Shown here: piece by piece, positions 1 to 8,224 of the stretch
How positions within the stretch are numbered: position 1 is the stretch's first letter
Layout: every line of letters starts with the position of its first letter
Origin: Caballeronia sordidicola
Lineage (GTDB): Bacteria; Pseudomonadota; Gammaproteobacteria; Burkholderiales; Burkholderiaceae
Direction: 5' to 3'
DNA length: 64,000 bases
NCBI RefSeq assembly: GCF_000729995.1
Contig: NZ_JNFG01000027.1
Coordinates: 29,701-93,700, forward strand
Program-made: the position numbers and the translations under genes
Notes under the pieces: model-generated
Database searches by the model: none
Told to the model about the DNA's origin: nothing
The model's input: the letters and a program-made list of their open reading frames with translations, nothing else

Positions 1-64
1 GATGCGCGCGAATGGTCGGGAGGTCTACGAGAATCGCTTCGACGGAGGTGATTTGGGCGTTCAT
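1..64 (-). CDS. catB: Muconate cycloisomerase CatB, 5' end only (partial)
   Basis: Only the first 21 codons lie in the window; the gene runs off the left edge on the minus strand. The ATG is at 64-62 and the peptide reads MNAQITSVEAILVDLPTIRA. The stretch VDLPTIR is the characteristic N-terminal segment of muconate cycloisomerases, enzymes that turn cis,cis-muconate into muconolactone after CatA. The position next to a BenM/CatM-type regulator and catA agrees with this. The call rests on a very short peptide plus context. Confidence 0.8.
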   Translation of the reverse strand, partial: MNAQITSVEAILVDLPTIRAH

Positions 65-146
65 ACCTGAAATGGCGGAGTGGATGGGTTGCAGAAGTAT
101 TGCGCGCCCAGGAATCGCCTGTCCAACACCATCGACGTCTAGTGTC

Positions 147-161
147 ATACCCCCGAGGTAT
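147..161. promoter_or_regulatory. BenM/CatM-type operator ATAC-N7-GTAT upstream of catB
   Basis: The sequence at 147-161 is ATAC, seven bases, GTAT, inside a longer perfect 8-bp inverted repeat (144-151 and 157-164, GTCATACC/GGTATGAC). ATAC-N7-GTAT is the published recognition pattern of the LysR regulators BenM and CatM. The site lies about 80 bp upstream of the catB start, where an activator of catB would bind. It is a pattern match plus context; binding is inferred. Confidence 0.7.
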
Positions 162-169
162 GACGCTTA

Positions 170-1093
170 TCACCGCCCCGCTTCAATACGGGGTGCATAC
201 GATATCTTTTCCTCCGCGTAGAGCCGATAGATGAGTTCGAGCATTTCCTGAATGTCTCGCGACTCGTCGAGCATGCGCATGCTCATGATGATGGGGGAAA
301 CCAGAGTGGGGTCGTCCAGTTCCTTGTAGCTCACATCGTCTCGCTTCAGGCCGTACACGCTGCTTGGAACGACAGAAATGCCTTCCCCCGCTGCGACAAG
401 TCCTAACGCAATCTGCAACTCTCGTACTTCATATATCCGCCGCGGCTTGAGACCACGGTCCTGGAATACCGAGAGCACCTGGTCTGCATAACTGGGTCGC
501 GGCGACTTGGGGAAGATGATCAGGGTTTCGCTCACCAGATCGCTGAGAGCGAGAATGGGCTTGAGGAGAGAGAGGGGATGTCCCTCGGGGAGTGCAACAA
601 TCATCTTCTCCTCGCGAAGAATCACGCGGCGGATGTTCACGTCCTCATGTCGGATACGGCCGAAGCCGATATCAATCTGGCCGTCCTTCAGCGCCCTGAT
701 CTGGTCCATCGTCGACATTTCGTGGAGGCTGAGTTCGACTGTCGCGTTCTCGTCGCGAAAGCGCCGGATGATTTTGGGCAGCATGCCGTACAGCGTCGAA
801 CCCACGAAACCGACAGAGAGGCTGCGCTCGATGTTGCCCACGCGCCTCGTCATTGATTCGAGCTCGGCTGTCTGAGCCAGCAACTGCACGGCATGGGCAT
901 AGAAGAACTTGCCCGTCTCCGTCAGCTTCAACGGGCGCGAGTCGCGCTGGAATAGCTGAACCTCAAGCGTCTCTTCCAGTTGTTGTATCGAACGGCTCAA
1001 GGGCGGTTGGGCCATGTGCAGCCGCTCTGCCGCGCGCGTGAAATTGCGTTCTTCGGCCACAGCGACGAAATAGCGAAGATGCCGCAGTTCCAT
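170..1093 (-). CDS. benM: LysR-family regulator of benzoate/catechol genes (BenM/CatM type)
   Basis: A 307-residue LysR-type regulator of normal length. Residues 1-60 form the winged HTH (MELRHLRYFVAVAEE, then the RAAERLH...QPPLSRSIQQLE recognition region); about 90-290 is the effector-binding domain. The N-terminus and the later segment VREL-Q-ALGLVAAGEGISVVPSS closely resemble Acinetobacter BenM/CatM, which respond to cis,cis-muconate and benzoate. It is transcribed away from catA and in the same direction as catB. Candidate ATAC-N7-GTAT-type sites lie on both sides (147-161; 1098-1112; 1192-1206). CatR of Pseudomonas is a close alternative name. No BenR-type AraC activator is present in the window. 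Confidence 0.9.
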   Translation of the reverse strand: MELRHLRYFVAVAEERNFTRAAERLHMAQPPLSRSIQQLEETLEVQLFQRDSRPLKLTETGKFFYAHAVQLLAQTAELESMTRRVGNIERSLSVGFVGSTLYGMLPKIIRRFRDENATVELSLHEMSTMDQIRALKDGQIDIGFGRIRHEDVNIRRVILREEKMIVALPEGHPLSLLKPILALSDLVSETLIIFPKSPRPSYADQVLSVFQDRGLKPRRIYEVRELQIALGLVAAGEGISVVPSSVYGLKRDDVSYKELDDPTLVSPIIMSMRMLDESRDIQEMLELIYRLYAEEKISYAPRIEAGR

Positions 1094-1097
1094 CTCA

Positions 1098-1206
1098 ATA
1101 CCTCCTGGATATAGACCAATACTAAATCAGTGTTGGACGGGGCTTTCCAGCCTCCATTATTCTCCACTTACACCTGTTTCAGCGCCAGATTATACCTTCC
1201 AGGCAT
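1098..1206. promoter_or_regulatory. Regulator-catA intergenic control region with two BenM-like half-matching sites
   Basis: Between the divergent regulator and catA, two sequences approximate ATAC-N7-GTAT: 1098-1112 (ATAC, 7 nt, ATAT), which abuts the regulator start, and 1192-1206 (ATAC, 7 nt, GCAT), about 63 bp upstream of the catA ATG. BenM/CatM promoters typically have one strong and one or two degenerate sites in this arrangement, giving autorepression of the regulator and activation of the catabolic operon. Each site deviates by one or two bases, so assignment is tentative. Confidence 0.55.
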
Positions 1207-1268
1207 ATCTAAGTCGGTGCTGAATACAGGGTTAACCCCATCTAAAAATAGAGAGTTCAGGAGCAGAC

Positions 1269-2201
1269 ATGAGCGTGCAAGTGTTCAATACGAAGGAAGT
1301 GCAGGACCTGCTGAAGGCCGCTACCAACCTCGGAAGCCAGGATGGCAATGCTCGCGGCAAACAGATTGTCCATCGCCTGCTGGGTGATCTGTTCAAGGCC
1401 ATCGACGACCTTGACATGACGCCCGATGAAATCTGGGCCGGCGTCCAGTATTTCAACAAGCTCGGCCAGGACGGCGAAGCAGCGTTGCTTGCCGCTGGTC
1501 TCGGTCTGGAAAAGTATCTCGACATTCGCATGGATGCCGAAGACAAGGAAGCCGACATCGGCGGCACGCCGCGTACCATCGAAGGTCCGCTGTATGTCGC
1601 CGGTGCCCCGGTGCGCGATAGCGTGTCCAGGATTGACATCGATCCCGACCAGGATGCCGGCCCGCTGGTCATCCGCGGCACGGTCACCGGCCCGGACGGC
1701 AAGCCCGTCGCGGATGCGGTAGTCGAATGCTGGCACGCGAATTCACACGGCTTCTATTCGCACTTTGACCCGACCGGCGCGCAGAGCGAGTTCAATTTGC
1801 GCGGTGCGGTCAGAACCGGGGTCGACGGCAAATACGAATTCCGTACGCTCATGCCGGTGGGCTACGGCTGCCCGCCGCAGGGCGCGACCCAGCAACTGTT
1901 GAACGTGCTCGCCCGCCATGGCGACCGTCCGGCTCATGTGCACTTCTTTGTCACCAGCGATAAGCACCGCAAGTTGACTACTCAAATCAATATTGAAGGC
2001 GACCCGTTGATTTGGGACGATTTCGCCTACGCCACCCGCGAGGATTTGATTCCGCATGTGGTTGAAAAGAGTGGGGGCACTGCGCTGGAAATGAAGGCTG
2101 ATATCTACAAGGAGATTGAGTTCAACATCGAGTTGACTCCGCTGGTTCAGGGCAAGGATAACCAGCTCGTCCATCGCCTGCGAGCGTCGGCCACGGCGTA
2201 A
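1269..2201 (+). CDS. catA: Catechol 1,2-dioxygenase
   Basis: A 310-residue intradiol ring-cleavage dioxygenase converting catechol to cis,cis-muconate with a non-heme Fe(III). The N-terminal helical linker domain occupies about residues 1-100 and the beta-sandwich catalytic domain follows. The four iron ligands are recognisable: Tyr163 (GFYSHF), Tyr199 (VGYGCPP), His223 and His225 (RPAHVHFF). Length is typical. An AGGAG ribosome-binding site lies about six bases before the ATG. It is the first gene of a catA-benABCD run, so catechol made by BenABCD is cleaved by the product of the same transcription unit. Confidence 0.97.
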   Translation: MSVQVFNTKEVQDLLKAATNLGSQDGNARGKQIVHRLLGDLFKAIDDLDMTPDEIWAGVQYFNKLGQDGEAALLAAGLGLEKYLDIRMDAEDKEADIGGTPRTIEGPLYVAGAPVRDSVSRIDIDPDQDAGPLVIRGTVTGPDGKPVADAVVECWHANSHGFYSHFDPTGAQSEFNLRGAVRTGVDGKYEFRTLMPVGYGCPPQGATQQLLNVLARHGDRPAHVHFFVTSDKHRKLTTQINIEGDPLIWDDFAYATREDLIPHVVEKSGGTALEMKADIYKEIEFNIELTPLVQGKDNQLVHRLRASATA

Positions 2202-2273
2202 CTGCTTAGCGCGGCTGCTACGTCGACCCACTGCTGCCGCTCAATTCTCCGCAAGAATCTTTTGACACCTATG

Positions 2274-2300
2274 CACGTGCTCCATTGCCTGGAGCACGTG
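2274..2300. other. Perfect 11-bp inverted repeat between catA and benA
   Basis: CACGTGCTCCA (2274-2284) and TGGAGCACGTG (2290-2300) pair perfectly around a 5-nt loop, ending 13 bases before the benA ATG. There is no U-run, so it is not a standard intrinsic terminator. It could be an mRNA stabiliser or processing element separating catA from ben, or a protein-binding palindrome. Its role is unknown. Confidence 0.6.
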
Positions 2301-2313
2301 AGGGAGAGCACTC

Positions 2314-3672
2314 ATGTCCGCCATTATTGACAAAGCCAAGCAGCTGGATGAACTGCTGCACACCGCTGTTCAGGATGACAAGCAGAGCGGTGTATTCCGC
2401 TGCCGACGCGACATCTTCACTAACGCCGATTTGTTCGAGCTCGAGATGAAGCACATCTTCGAGAGCAATTGGGTGTACCTGGCGCACGAAAGCCAGATCG
2501 CCAACAACAACGACTATTACACCACCTGGATCGGCCGCCAGCCCGTGGTTGTCACTCGCGACAAGAGCGGTGAACTGCACGCGGTCATAAACGCCTGCGC
2601 ACACAAGGGTGCGATGCTGTGCCGGAAAAAGCACGGCAACAAAGGCACCTTCACCTGTCCGTTTCACGGCTGGAGCTTCGCCAACACCGGCAAGCTGCTG
2701 AAAGTGAAGGATGCGAAGACGACCGAATATCCGGTGCAATTCAATACCAACGGTTCGCATGACTTGAAAAAAGTCGCGCGCTTTCAGAGCTATCGCGGCT
2801 TCCTCTTCGGCAGTCTCAACGCAGACGTGCTGCCCCTGGAAGACTACCTCGGCGAGACCAAGGTTGTCATCGACCAGATCGTCGACCAGGCCGCGAACGG
2901 GCTTGAAGTGTTGCGGGGCAATTCGTCGTACATCTACGACGGCAACTGGAAAATGCAGATGGAGAACGGCTGCGACGGCTACCACGTCAGCACCGTGCAC
3001 TGGAACTACGCCGCGACGATGGACCGCCGCAAGGTTGACGGCACCAAGGCGGTGGATGCAAACAGCTGGAGCAAGTCGGTAGCCGGCGTGTACGGGTTCG
3101 ACCACGGCCACATTCTGTTGTGGACCAAAACGATGAACCCGGAAGTGCGACCGGTCTATCAGTATCGCGAAGAAATCAAGGCACGCGTGGGCGAAGTGCA
3201 GGCAGATTTCATCGTCAACCAGACTCGCAACCTGTGCCTGTATCCGAACGTGTTCCTGATGGACCAGTTCAGCACCCAGATTCGCGTGGTACGCCCCTTG
3301 AGCGTGAACCAGACCGAGGTCACTATTTTCTGCTTTGCCCCAAAGGGTGAGAGCGCAGCCGACCGCGCTACCCGGATCCGCCAATACGAGGACTTTTTCA
3401 ACGTCACGGGAATGGGCACCGCTGATGACCTTGAAGAGTTCCGCGCTTGTCAAACCGGCTATGCCGGCACCACTGCGTTGTGGAACGACCTGTCGCGCGG
3501 GGCGCCGTTGTGGGTCGATGGCCCCGACGCGAATGCGAAGAGTATGGGTATCGAACCGGTTATATCAGGCGAGCGCAGCGAAGACGAAGGCTTGTTTGTA
3601 TGCCAGCACGAATACTGGGTGCACGTGATGCGCGATGCACTGAAAAAGGAACAAGGGGGGGCTTTGGTATGA
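2314..3672 (+). CDS. benA: Benzoate 1,2-dioxygenase, large (alpha) subunit
   Basis: A 452-residue Rieske oxygenase alpha subunit that, with BenB and BenC, dihydroxylates benzoate to the cis-1,2-diol carboxylate. The Rieske [2Fe-2S] ligands are Cys95, His97, Cys115 and His118 (CAHKG...CPFHGW). The mononuclear iron ligands are His224 and His229, with the bridging Asp221 (GCDGYHVSTVHW). Length and spacing match BenA/XylX. It overlaps benB by an ATGA junction, indicating translational coupling. XylX (toluate) or AntA (anthranilate) are relatives, but the catA/benCD context favours benzoate. Confidence 0.96.
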   Translation: MSAIIDKAKQLDELLHTAVQDDKQSGVFRCRRDIFTNADLFELEMKHIFESNWVYLAHESQIANNNDYYTTWIGRQPVVVTRDKSGELHAVINACAHKGAMLCRKKHGNKGTFTCPFHGWSFANTGKLLKVKDAKTTEYPVQFNTNGSHDLKKVARFQSYRGFLFGSLNADVLPLEDYLGETKVVIDQIVDQAANGLEVLRGNSSYIYDGNWKMQMENGCDGYHVSTVHWNYAATMDRRKVDGTKAVDANSWSKSVAGVYGFDHGHILLWTKTMNPEVRPVYQYREEIKARVGEVQADFIVNQTRNLCLYPNVFLMDQFSTQIRVVRPLSVNQTEVTIFCFAPKGESAADRATRIRQYEDFFNVTGMGTADDLEEFRACQTGYAGTTALWNDLSRGAPLWVDGPDANAKSMGIEPVISGERSEDEGLFVCQHEYWVHVMRDALKKEQGGALV

Positions 3673-4157
3673 GCGTCGACTGCCAAAAAATCTGCGCCGT
3701 GCTGTACCGGGAAGCACGCCTGCTTGATGACCGCCAGTGGGACGAGTGGCTAGCATGCTATGCCGAAGACGTCAGCTACTGGATGCCCGCGTGGGATGAC
3801 GACGACCAGCTCACCGACGACCACGAGAATCAGGTTTCGCTGATGTATTACCCGGACCGTGGTGGCCTGGAAGACCGGGTATTTCGCATCAAGACCGAAC
3901 GCAGTGGCGCCTCTATGCCTGAGCCGCGTACCAGCCACAACGTCACCAATGTGGAAGTGCTGGCCGAACGCGGCAACGAAGTGGACGTGCGCTACAACTT
4001 CAGCACGCTCAGTCACCGCTACAGAATGAACGACCATTTTTTCGGAACCATGTTCGTCACCTTGCGGAATGTCGACGACGCATGGTTGATTTCAGCCAAG
4101 AAAATTGTGCTGAAGAACGACTACATCCGCCAGGTGCTCGACATTTATCACGTTTGA
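3669..4157 (+). CDS. benB: Benzoate 1,2-dioxygenase, small (beta) subunit
   Basis: A 162-residue aromatic-ring-hydroxylating dioxygenase beta subunit starting MSVDCQKICAVLYREARLLD and ending with the family-typical segment ISAKKIVLKNDYIRQVLDIYHV. The NTF2-like cone-shaped fold carries no metal; it forms the alpha3beta3 oxygenase with BenA. The start at 3669 is chosen because it overlaps the benA stop as ATGA; the frame is open further upstream (to 3447), but that part is antisense-free overlap with benA and does not resemble the family. Confidence 0.96.
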   Translation: MSVDCQKICAVLYREARLLDDRQWDEWLACYAEDVSYWMPAWDDDDQLTDDHENQVSLMYYPDRGGLEDRVFRIKTERSGASMPEPRTSHNVTNVEVLAERGNEVDVRYNFSTLSHRYRMNDHFFGTMFVTLRNVDDAWLISAKKIVLKNDYIRQVLDIYHV

Positions 4158-4197
4158 TGTCGAGTACCGGCAGGAAACTGGAAGTGAAGGAGACAGC

Positions 4198-5220
4198 ATG
4201 TCCAGCTACAACATTGCACTGAACTTCGAAGACGGCGTGACCCGCTTCGTCGCATGCAAGCCGGGCGAGAAGGTGCTCGATGCCGCCTTTCGCGCGAAGA
4301 TCAACTTGCCAATGGATTGCTCCGATGGCGTGTGCGGTACCTGCAAGTGCCGCGCCGAGAGCGGCAGCTATGACCTTGGCGACGAGTACATTGAAGACGC
4401 GCTGAGCGAGGACGAGAAGGAGAGTGGCCTCGTACTTACCTGCCAGATGGTGCCGCAAAGCGATTGCGTGATTGCAGTGCCGGCCTCTTCCACTGCTTGC
4501 AAGACTGAACAGAGCAAGTTTGCCGCGACGGTATCGACGGTTGAGCCGCACAATGATGCGGCCGTCGTGCTCGAACTCGACGTGGATTCGGCCGCACCAG
4601 TATTCCTGGCGGGTCAGTATGTCAACATCGATGTTCCCGGTAGTGGCCAGCATCGTTCGTATTCCTTCTCATCGGCACCGGGGCAATCGAAGGTACGTTT
4701 TCTGATCAAGAGGATTCCCGGTGGCGTGATGAGCACCTGGCTTGAATCCGCCCAGCCAGGCAACAAGGTGGAGTTGATCGGGCCGTTGGGGAGTTTCTAT
4801 CTGCGTGCCGTGGAGCGGCCGTTGCTGTTCCTCGCCGGCGGCACGGGCCTGGCTCCGTTCCTGTCAATGCTGGAAGTGCTGGCGCGCGCCGATTCGCAGC
4901 AGAAGGTCCACCTGATTTATGGCGTGACCCGAGACCTTGACCTGGTGCAGGTCGATGCAATCGAAGCCTACCTGGCGAAGTTGCCGAATTTTACCTACAC
5001 CACCGTGGTGGCTGACACGGATTCAATGCATCCCGCCAAGGGTTGGGTGACGCAGCACATGCCGGCCGAGGCCTTGAATGAGGGTGACGTCGACGTTTAC
5101 CTCTGCGGCCCGCCACCGATGGTCGATGCAGTGCGTAAGTATTTCGACGATAACGGCGTGAAGCCCAACAGCTTCCACTACGAGAAGTTCACTCCCAACG
5201 CAGCACCGAGGACCGCATGA
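4198..5220 (+). CDS. benC: Benzoate 1,2-dioxygenase electron-transfer component (ferredoxin-NADH reductase)
   Basis: A 340-residue reductase that passes electrons from NADH to the BenAB oxygenase. Domain order is plant-type [2Fe-2S] ferredoxin (about 1-95; ligands Cys41, Cys46, Cys49, Cys82), FAD-binding barrel (RSYS at 153-156), then NAD-binding domain (GGTGLAP near 214-220 and CGPPPM near the end). This order is that of BenC/XylZ. It has its own GAAGGAG ribosome-binding site and ends overlapping benD by ATGA. Confidence 0.96.
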   Translation: MSSYNIALNFEDGVTRFVACKPGEKVLDAAFRAKINLPMDCSDGVCGTCKCRAESGSYDLGDEYIEDALSEDEKESGLVLTCQMVPQSDCVIAVPASSTACKTEQSKFAATVSTVEPHNDAAVVLELDVDSAAPVFLAGQYVNIDVPGSGQHRSYSFSSAPGQSKVRFLIKRIPGGVMSTWLESAQPGNKVELIGPLGSFYLRAVERPLLFLAGGTGLAPFLSMLEVLARADSQQKVHLIYGVTRDLDLVQVDAIEAYLAKLPNFTYTTVVADTDSMHPAKGWVTQHMPAEALNEGDVDVYLCGPPPMVDAVRKYFDDNGVKPNSFHYEKFTPNAAPRTA

Positions 5221-5993
5221 ACACGCAACGATTTGCCGGCAGGGTCATGGTTGTCACCGGCGCGGCGCAGGGCATCGGCCGCGGCGTGGCGCTGCGTGCG
5301 GCAGCCGAGGGCGCCAAGGTGCTGTTCGTCGACCGCGCGGACTTCGTCTCCGAAGTAGCCGCCGAGGCGAGCGGGGCGGACACGGTAGGGTTCGTCGCTG
5401 ACCTGGAGACCTACGAAGGCGCGGCATCGGCGATGGCTTTTGCAGTGCGCCAGTTTGGCGGTATCGACATACTCATCAATGGTGTAGGCGGCGCGATTCG
5501 CATGCGCCCGTTCGCTGAGTTCGAACCTGAGCAGATTGACGCGGAGATTCGCCGTTCACTCATGCCGACGCTGTACGCTTGCCATGCAGTGCTGCCGCAC
5601 CTGCTTAAGCGCGGCGGCGGAACAATCGTCAATATTTCATCGAATGCCACGCGCGGTATCCGCCGCGTACCGTATTCGGCGGCCAAGGGCGGAGTCAACG
5701 CGATGACGCAGTCACTGGCGATGGAATACGCGGAGCACAACATCCGCGTGGTCGCCACCGCGCCGGGCGGGACCGACGCGCCTGCGAGACGGGTCCCGCG
5801 AAATACGGCAGGCGACAGCGAGCAGGAAAAAGCCTGGATGGGCGACGCGGTCAAGCAGGTCACTGAATCGACCTTTCTCAAGCGCTACGGCAGCATCGAC
5901 GAACAGGTCGCGCCGATTCTGTTCCTCGCTTCGGACGAGGCAGGCTATATCACCGGCACTGTGTTGCCAGTAGCCGGGGGGGACACCGGCTGA
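5217..5993 (+). CDS. benD: cis-1,2-dihydroxycyclohexa-3,5-diene-1-carboxylate dehydrogenase
   Basis: A 258-residue short-chain dehydrogenase that oxidises and decarboxylates the benzoate cis-diol to catechol with NAD. It has the nucleotide motif TGAAQGIG (14-21), NAG-equivalent ILINGVGG (85-92), catalytic Ser141 region (NISSNA) and the Tyr153-x3-Lys157 pair (YSAAK). The ATGA overlap with benC and last position in the operon fit benD. It supplies the CatA substrate, closing the benzoate-to-muconate route. Confidence 0.95.
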   Translation: MNTQRFAGRVMVVTGAAQGIGRGVALRAAAEGAKVLFVDRADFVSEVAAEASGADTVGFVADLETYEGAASAMAFAVRQFGGIDILINGVGGAIRMRPFAEFEPEQIDAEIRRSLMPTLYACHAVLPHLLKRGGGTIVNISSNATRGIRRVPYSAAKGGVNAMTQSLAMEYAEHNIRVVATAPGGTDAPARRVPRNTAGDSEQEKAWMGDAVKQVTESTFLKRYGSIDEQVAPILFLASDEAGYITGTVLPVAGGDTG

Positions 5994-6294
5994 CCCTTGA
6001 TGAGCGCGGTCACGCAGGACAGTGGCACTCCCTATGTGACCGGTTCGTTGTCGATCGGAGGATTGGCTGGAGCGACAAACAGCGTCAAGCTTGTGGAGCA
6101 GGATGCGCTGAGGACCATCATGTGGCGATCGTATCGACGGTATTCATGCGGTCGGCGGCCAAAACGCACACGCGATAAAATGCTCCCGCCGTCGCATGGT
6201 GCATGCGTGCATCGTGGGGCCGCGACGGTCGCGTCCGACTATGCTGCGACTTTGCCGGTTTCTCCTTTGCTTCCATTTGCGAGCTTCCGCGCCC
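5994..6294. other. Gene-free stretch after benD
   Basis: About 300 bp between benD and the start chosen for the exported hydrolase. Short open frames are present on both strands but none shows a domain or a credible ribosome-binding site. No clear terminator hairpin with a U-run was seen after benD. Confidence 0.5.
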
Positions 6295-7389
6295 ATGACT
6301 TCGATCAGCCGCATGCTTTGCGCTGTTTTAGCTTTAGCCGTATCGATTGCATCGCCTGCTTTCGCTGCTTCCACCGCTTCCACCGATGAGGCCGCGTCCT
6401 CGCCAACGGTCGCTTCATCACCGGGGCCGTCCGACAACGATGGTCCTGCGTACGGCCCCGAACTCGAGGGCTTCGACTATCCGTATCCGGTCGGCCGGTT
6501 CGCGATTTCATCGCAGCGGCAAATCGTGCGCATGGCGTATATGGACGTCGCGTCCAAGCGTCCTAACGGACGAACCGTGGTCCTGCTGCACGGCAAGAAC
6601 TTTTGCGCGGCGACGTGGAAGGAGAGCATCGACGTGCTCACGGAAGCGGGGTATCGCGTGATCGCGCCGGACCAGATCGGCTTTTGCAAATCGACCAAGC
6701 CGGTGCGGTATCAGTACACGTTCCAGCAACTGGCGCGCAATACGCACGCGTTGCTTGCGGCGCTTGGGGTGAAGAAAGCGACGCTCGTCGCGCATTCCAC
6801 GGGCGGCATGATTGCGGTGCGCTATGCGCTGATGTATCCGCAAGAGACCGAGCAGCTCGTGCTGGTGAATCCGATTGGGCTGGAGGACTGGAAGGCGAAG
6901 GGCGTGCCGTCCATTTCGATCGATGACTGGTATGCGCGCGAGTTGAAAACCAGCGCCGATGGCATTCGCAAATACGAGCAAGCCACCTATTACGCGGGGC
7001 ACTGGGACTCACGTTACGAGCCGTGGGTGCAGATGCTGGCGGGAATGTATCGCGGTGCGGGCAAGGACGTTGTCGCGTGGAATTCGGCCTTGCTCTATGA
7101 CATGATTTATACGCAGCCGGTCGTGTATGAGTTTGGGCAGATCCGGACACCCACTTTGTTGCTGATCGGCGATAAGGACACAACCGCGATCGGCAAGGAT
7201 CTCGCACCGCCGGAGATCCGCCCGACGCTCGGGCGTTATCCGGAGTTGGCCAAACGCGCGGTGGAGGCGATCCCCGGTGCAAAGCTGGTCGAGTTTGCGG
7301 AGCTGGGGCATGCGCCACAGATGCAGGACCCGCAGGCGTTTCATCAGGCTCTGCTCGATGGGCTGGCAGCGCTGCCGGCGAATCGCTGA
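6295..7389 (+). CDS. Exported alpha/beta hydrolase
   Basis: A 364-residue alpha/beta-hydrolase-fold enzyme. Residues 1-24 form a signal peptide ending PAFA-A, so it probably acts in the periplasm; the frame is open further upstream, but the start at 6295 gives the best signal peptide. Visible motifs are the oxyanion-hole segment VVLLHGKNF (95-103), the nucleophile elbow AHSTGG with Ser168, the acid in LLIGDKD, and the histidine in ELGHAPQ (His339). The substrate cannot be told; this architecture is shared by esterases, haloperoxidases and dehalogenases. Its last ~200 bp are duplicated at 8884-9084, beginning exactly at the GDKD aspartate. Confidence 0.85.
   Translation: MTSISRMLCAVLALAVSIASPAFAASTASTDEAASSPTVASSPGPSDNDGPAYGPELEGFDYPYPVGRFAISSQRQIVRMAYMDVASKRPNGRTVVLLHGKNFCAATWKESIDVLTEAGYRVIAPDQIGFCKSTKPVRYQYTFQQLARNTHALLAALGVKKATLVAHSTGGMIAVRYALMYPQETEQLVLVNPIGLEDWKAKGVPSISIDDWYARELKTSADGIRKYEQATYYAGHWDSRYEPWVQMLAGMYRGAGKDVVAWNSALLYDMIYTQPVVYEFGQIRTPTLLLIGDKDTTAIGKDLAPPEIRPTLGRYPELAKRAVEAIPGAKLVEFAELGHAPQMQDPQAFHQALLDGLAALPANR
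7173..7373 (+). repeat. Direct repeat copy 1: 3' end of the hydrolase gene
   Basis: This 201-bp segment recurs at 8884-9084 in the same orientation with about ten mismatches, most of them synonymous. It covers the hydrolase C-terminus from the acidic catalytic region to near the stop. The repeat brackets the HEPN two-gene module. Confidence 0.95.
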
Positions 7390-7654
7390 GCGTTCAAACG
7401 GCTTCCTGTCGCGCCACCGTACTGCTGCGTCCCTCGCCGCCAGGCGAAAATGCCTGGAGCTATTTTGCCGGTCATCGCAGATTGACACCGGCCATTTACC
7501 ACAGGATGATTCGCCGCCTTTCCACGTAGGCAAAGCGAAAGTTCGGACATTCAAGCAGCACCCGCCATGCACTTTATGGCTAACGTTTGTTTGTGCGGAT
7601 CAGAAGCGTGCGAATGTTAGAGCGGCTTCGCGACAGACTCGCCACCTATTGAGC
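7390..7654. other. Gene-free spacer between hydrolase and HEPN gene
   Basis: About 265 bp between convergent genes. No domain-bearing frame and no strong terminator hairpin was recognised. Confidence 0.4.
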
Positions 7655-8224
7655 TTATGCCGGTGCGACGGCGTCGAGCGCTTCCTCTTCCGACGGATGT
7701 GTGTGGGTCTGCCGGATTTGCTCGATCATCCTGGTTAAGACATCGAAGGCCGTTTCCGGCGTGGCCTGCGTCGGGGTTGGCTTGCTTGGGTTTTGATGTG
7801 CGATCCAATCACGATATTGCTTGATTTGCTTGACCTGTCCGATGAGATCAGAGTCAACTTCGCCTTTGAAAAGGTTGAGAATCTCACCAAACCGCCAGTA
7901 CTCGACTTCACTTTCGAACTTTTCTGCCAGCCTGTTCGCATACTGCTGTGGATATCCTGCGGCCAGCAGACGGTTCGCCGTTTGCAGATGCTCGATGACG
8001 AACCGCTCGAATGTGGCGAACAGCGCCAAGATGGCAAGGTCCGCTGCTTGCTTTGCTGCATCTTCGAGGGCGGTATTTGCCTCCTCCGGAGTTGCCTCAA
8101 CGAACTGTGTGCGTCGGATGAGTTCTTCATGCTGGATTTGAATCGTGCGCGTGGCGACCTTGAAGCAATCGTTCGCCACAGCAAATGCCTTATATACGGG
8201 ATCCAGTGGGTTATTAAAATTCAT
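7655..8224 (-). CDS. HEPN-like protein, putative ribonuclease toxin/defence effector
   Basis: A 189-residue, largely helical protein. The segment YRDWIAHQN gives Arg138-x4-His143, the Rx4-6H motif of HEPN RNases, and it is preceded by the helix LALFATFERFVIEHL (66-80), common in HEPN proteins of the RiboL-PSP/MAE_28990 kind. The C-terminal tail is acidic and Pro/Thr-rich. The start at 8224 is chosen because it overlaps the upstream gene stop by 11 bp, showing a co-transcribed pair; the longer frame upstream lies inside that gene. By family knowledge HEPN proteins are often RNA-cleaving toxins or abortive-infection effectors. Which partner activity exists here is inferred. Confidence 0.6.
   Translation of the reverse strand: MNFNNPLDPVYKAFAVANDCFKVATRTIQIQHEELIRRTQFVEATPEEANTALEDAAKQAADLAILALFATFERFVIEHLQTANRLLAAGYPQQYANRLAEKFESEVEYWRFGEILNLFKGEVDSDLIGQVKQIKQYRDWIAHQNPSKPTPTQATPETAFDVLTRMIEQIRQTHTHPSEEEALDAVAPA

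Noticed and set aside
12..221. 69-codon plus-strand open frame at the left edge
   Set aside because: It runs antisense to the catB start and across the operator region; the peptide has no family features.
2269..3453. 394-residue open frame on the minus strand opposite benA
   Set aside because: It is the antisense shadow of benA, whose Rieske and iron ligands are complete; no domain is visible in the antisense product.
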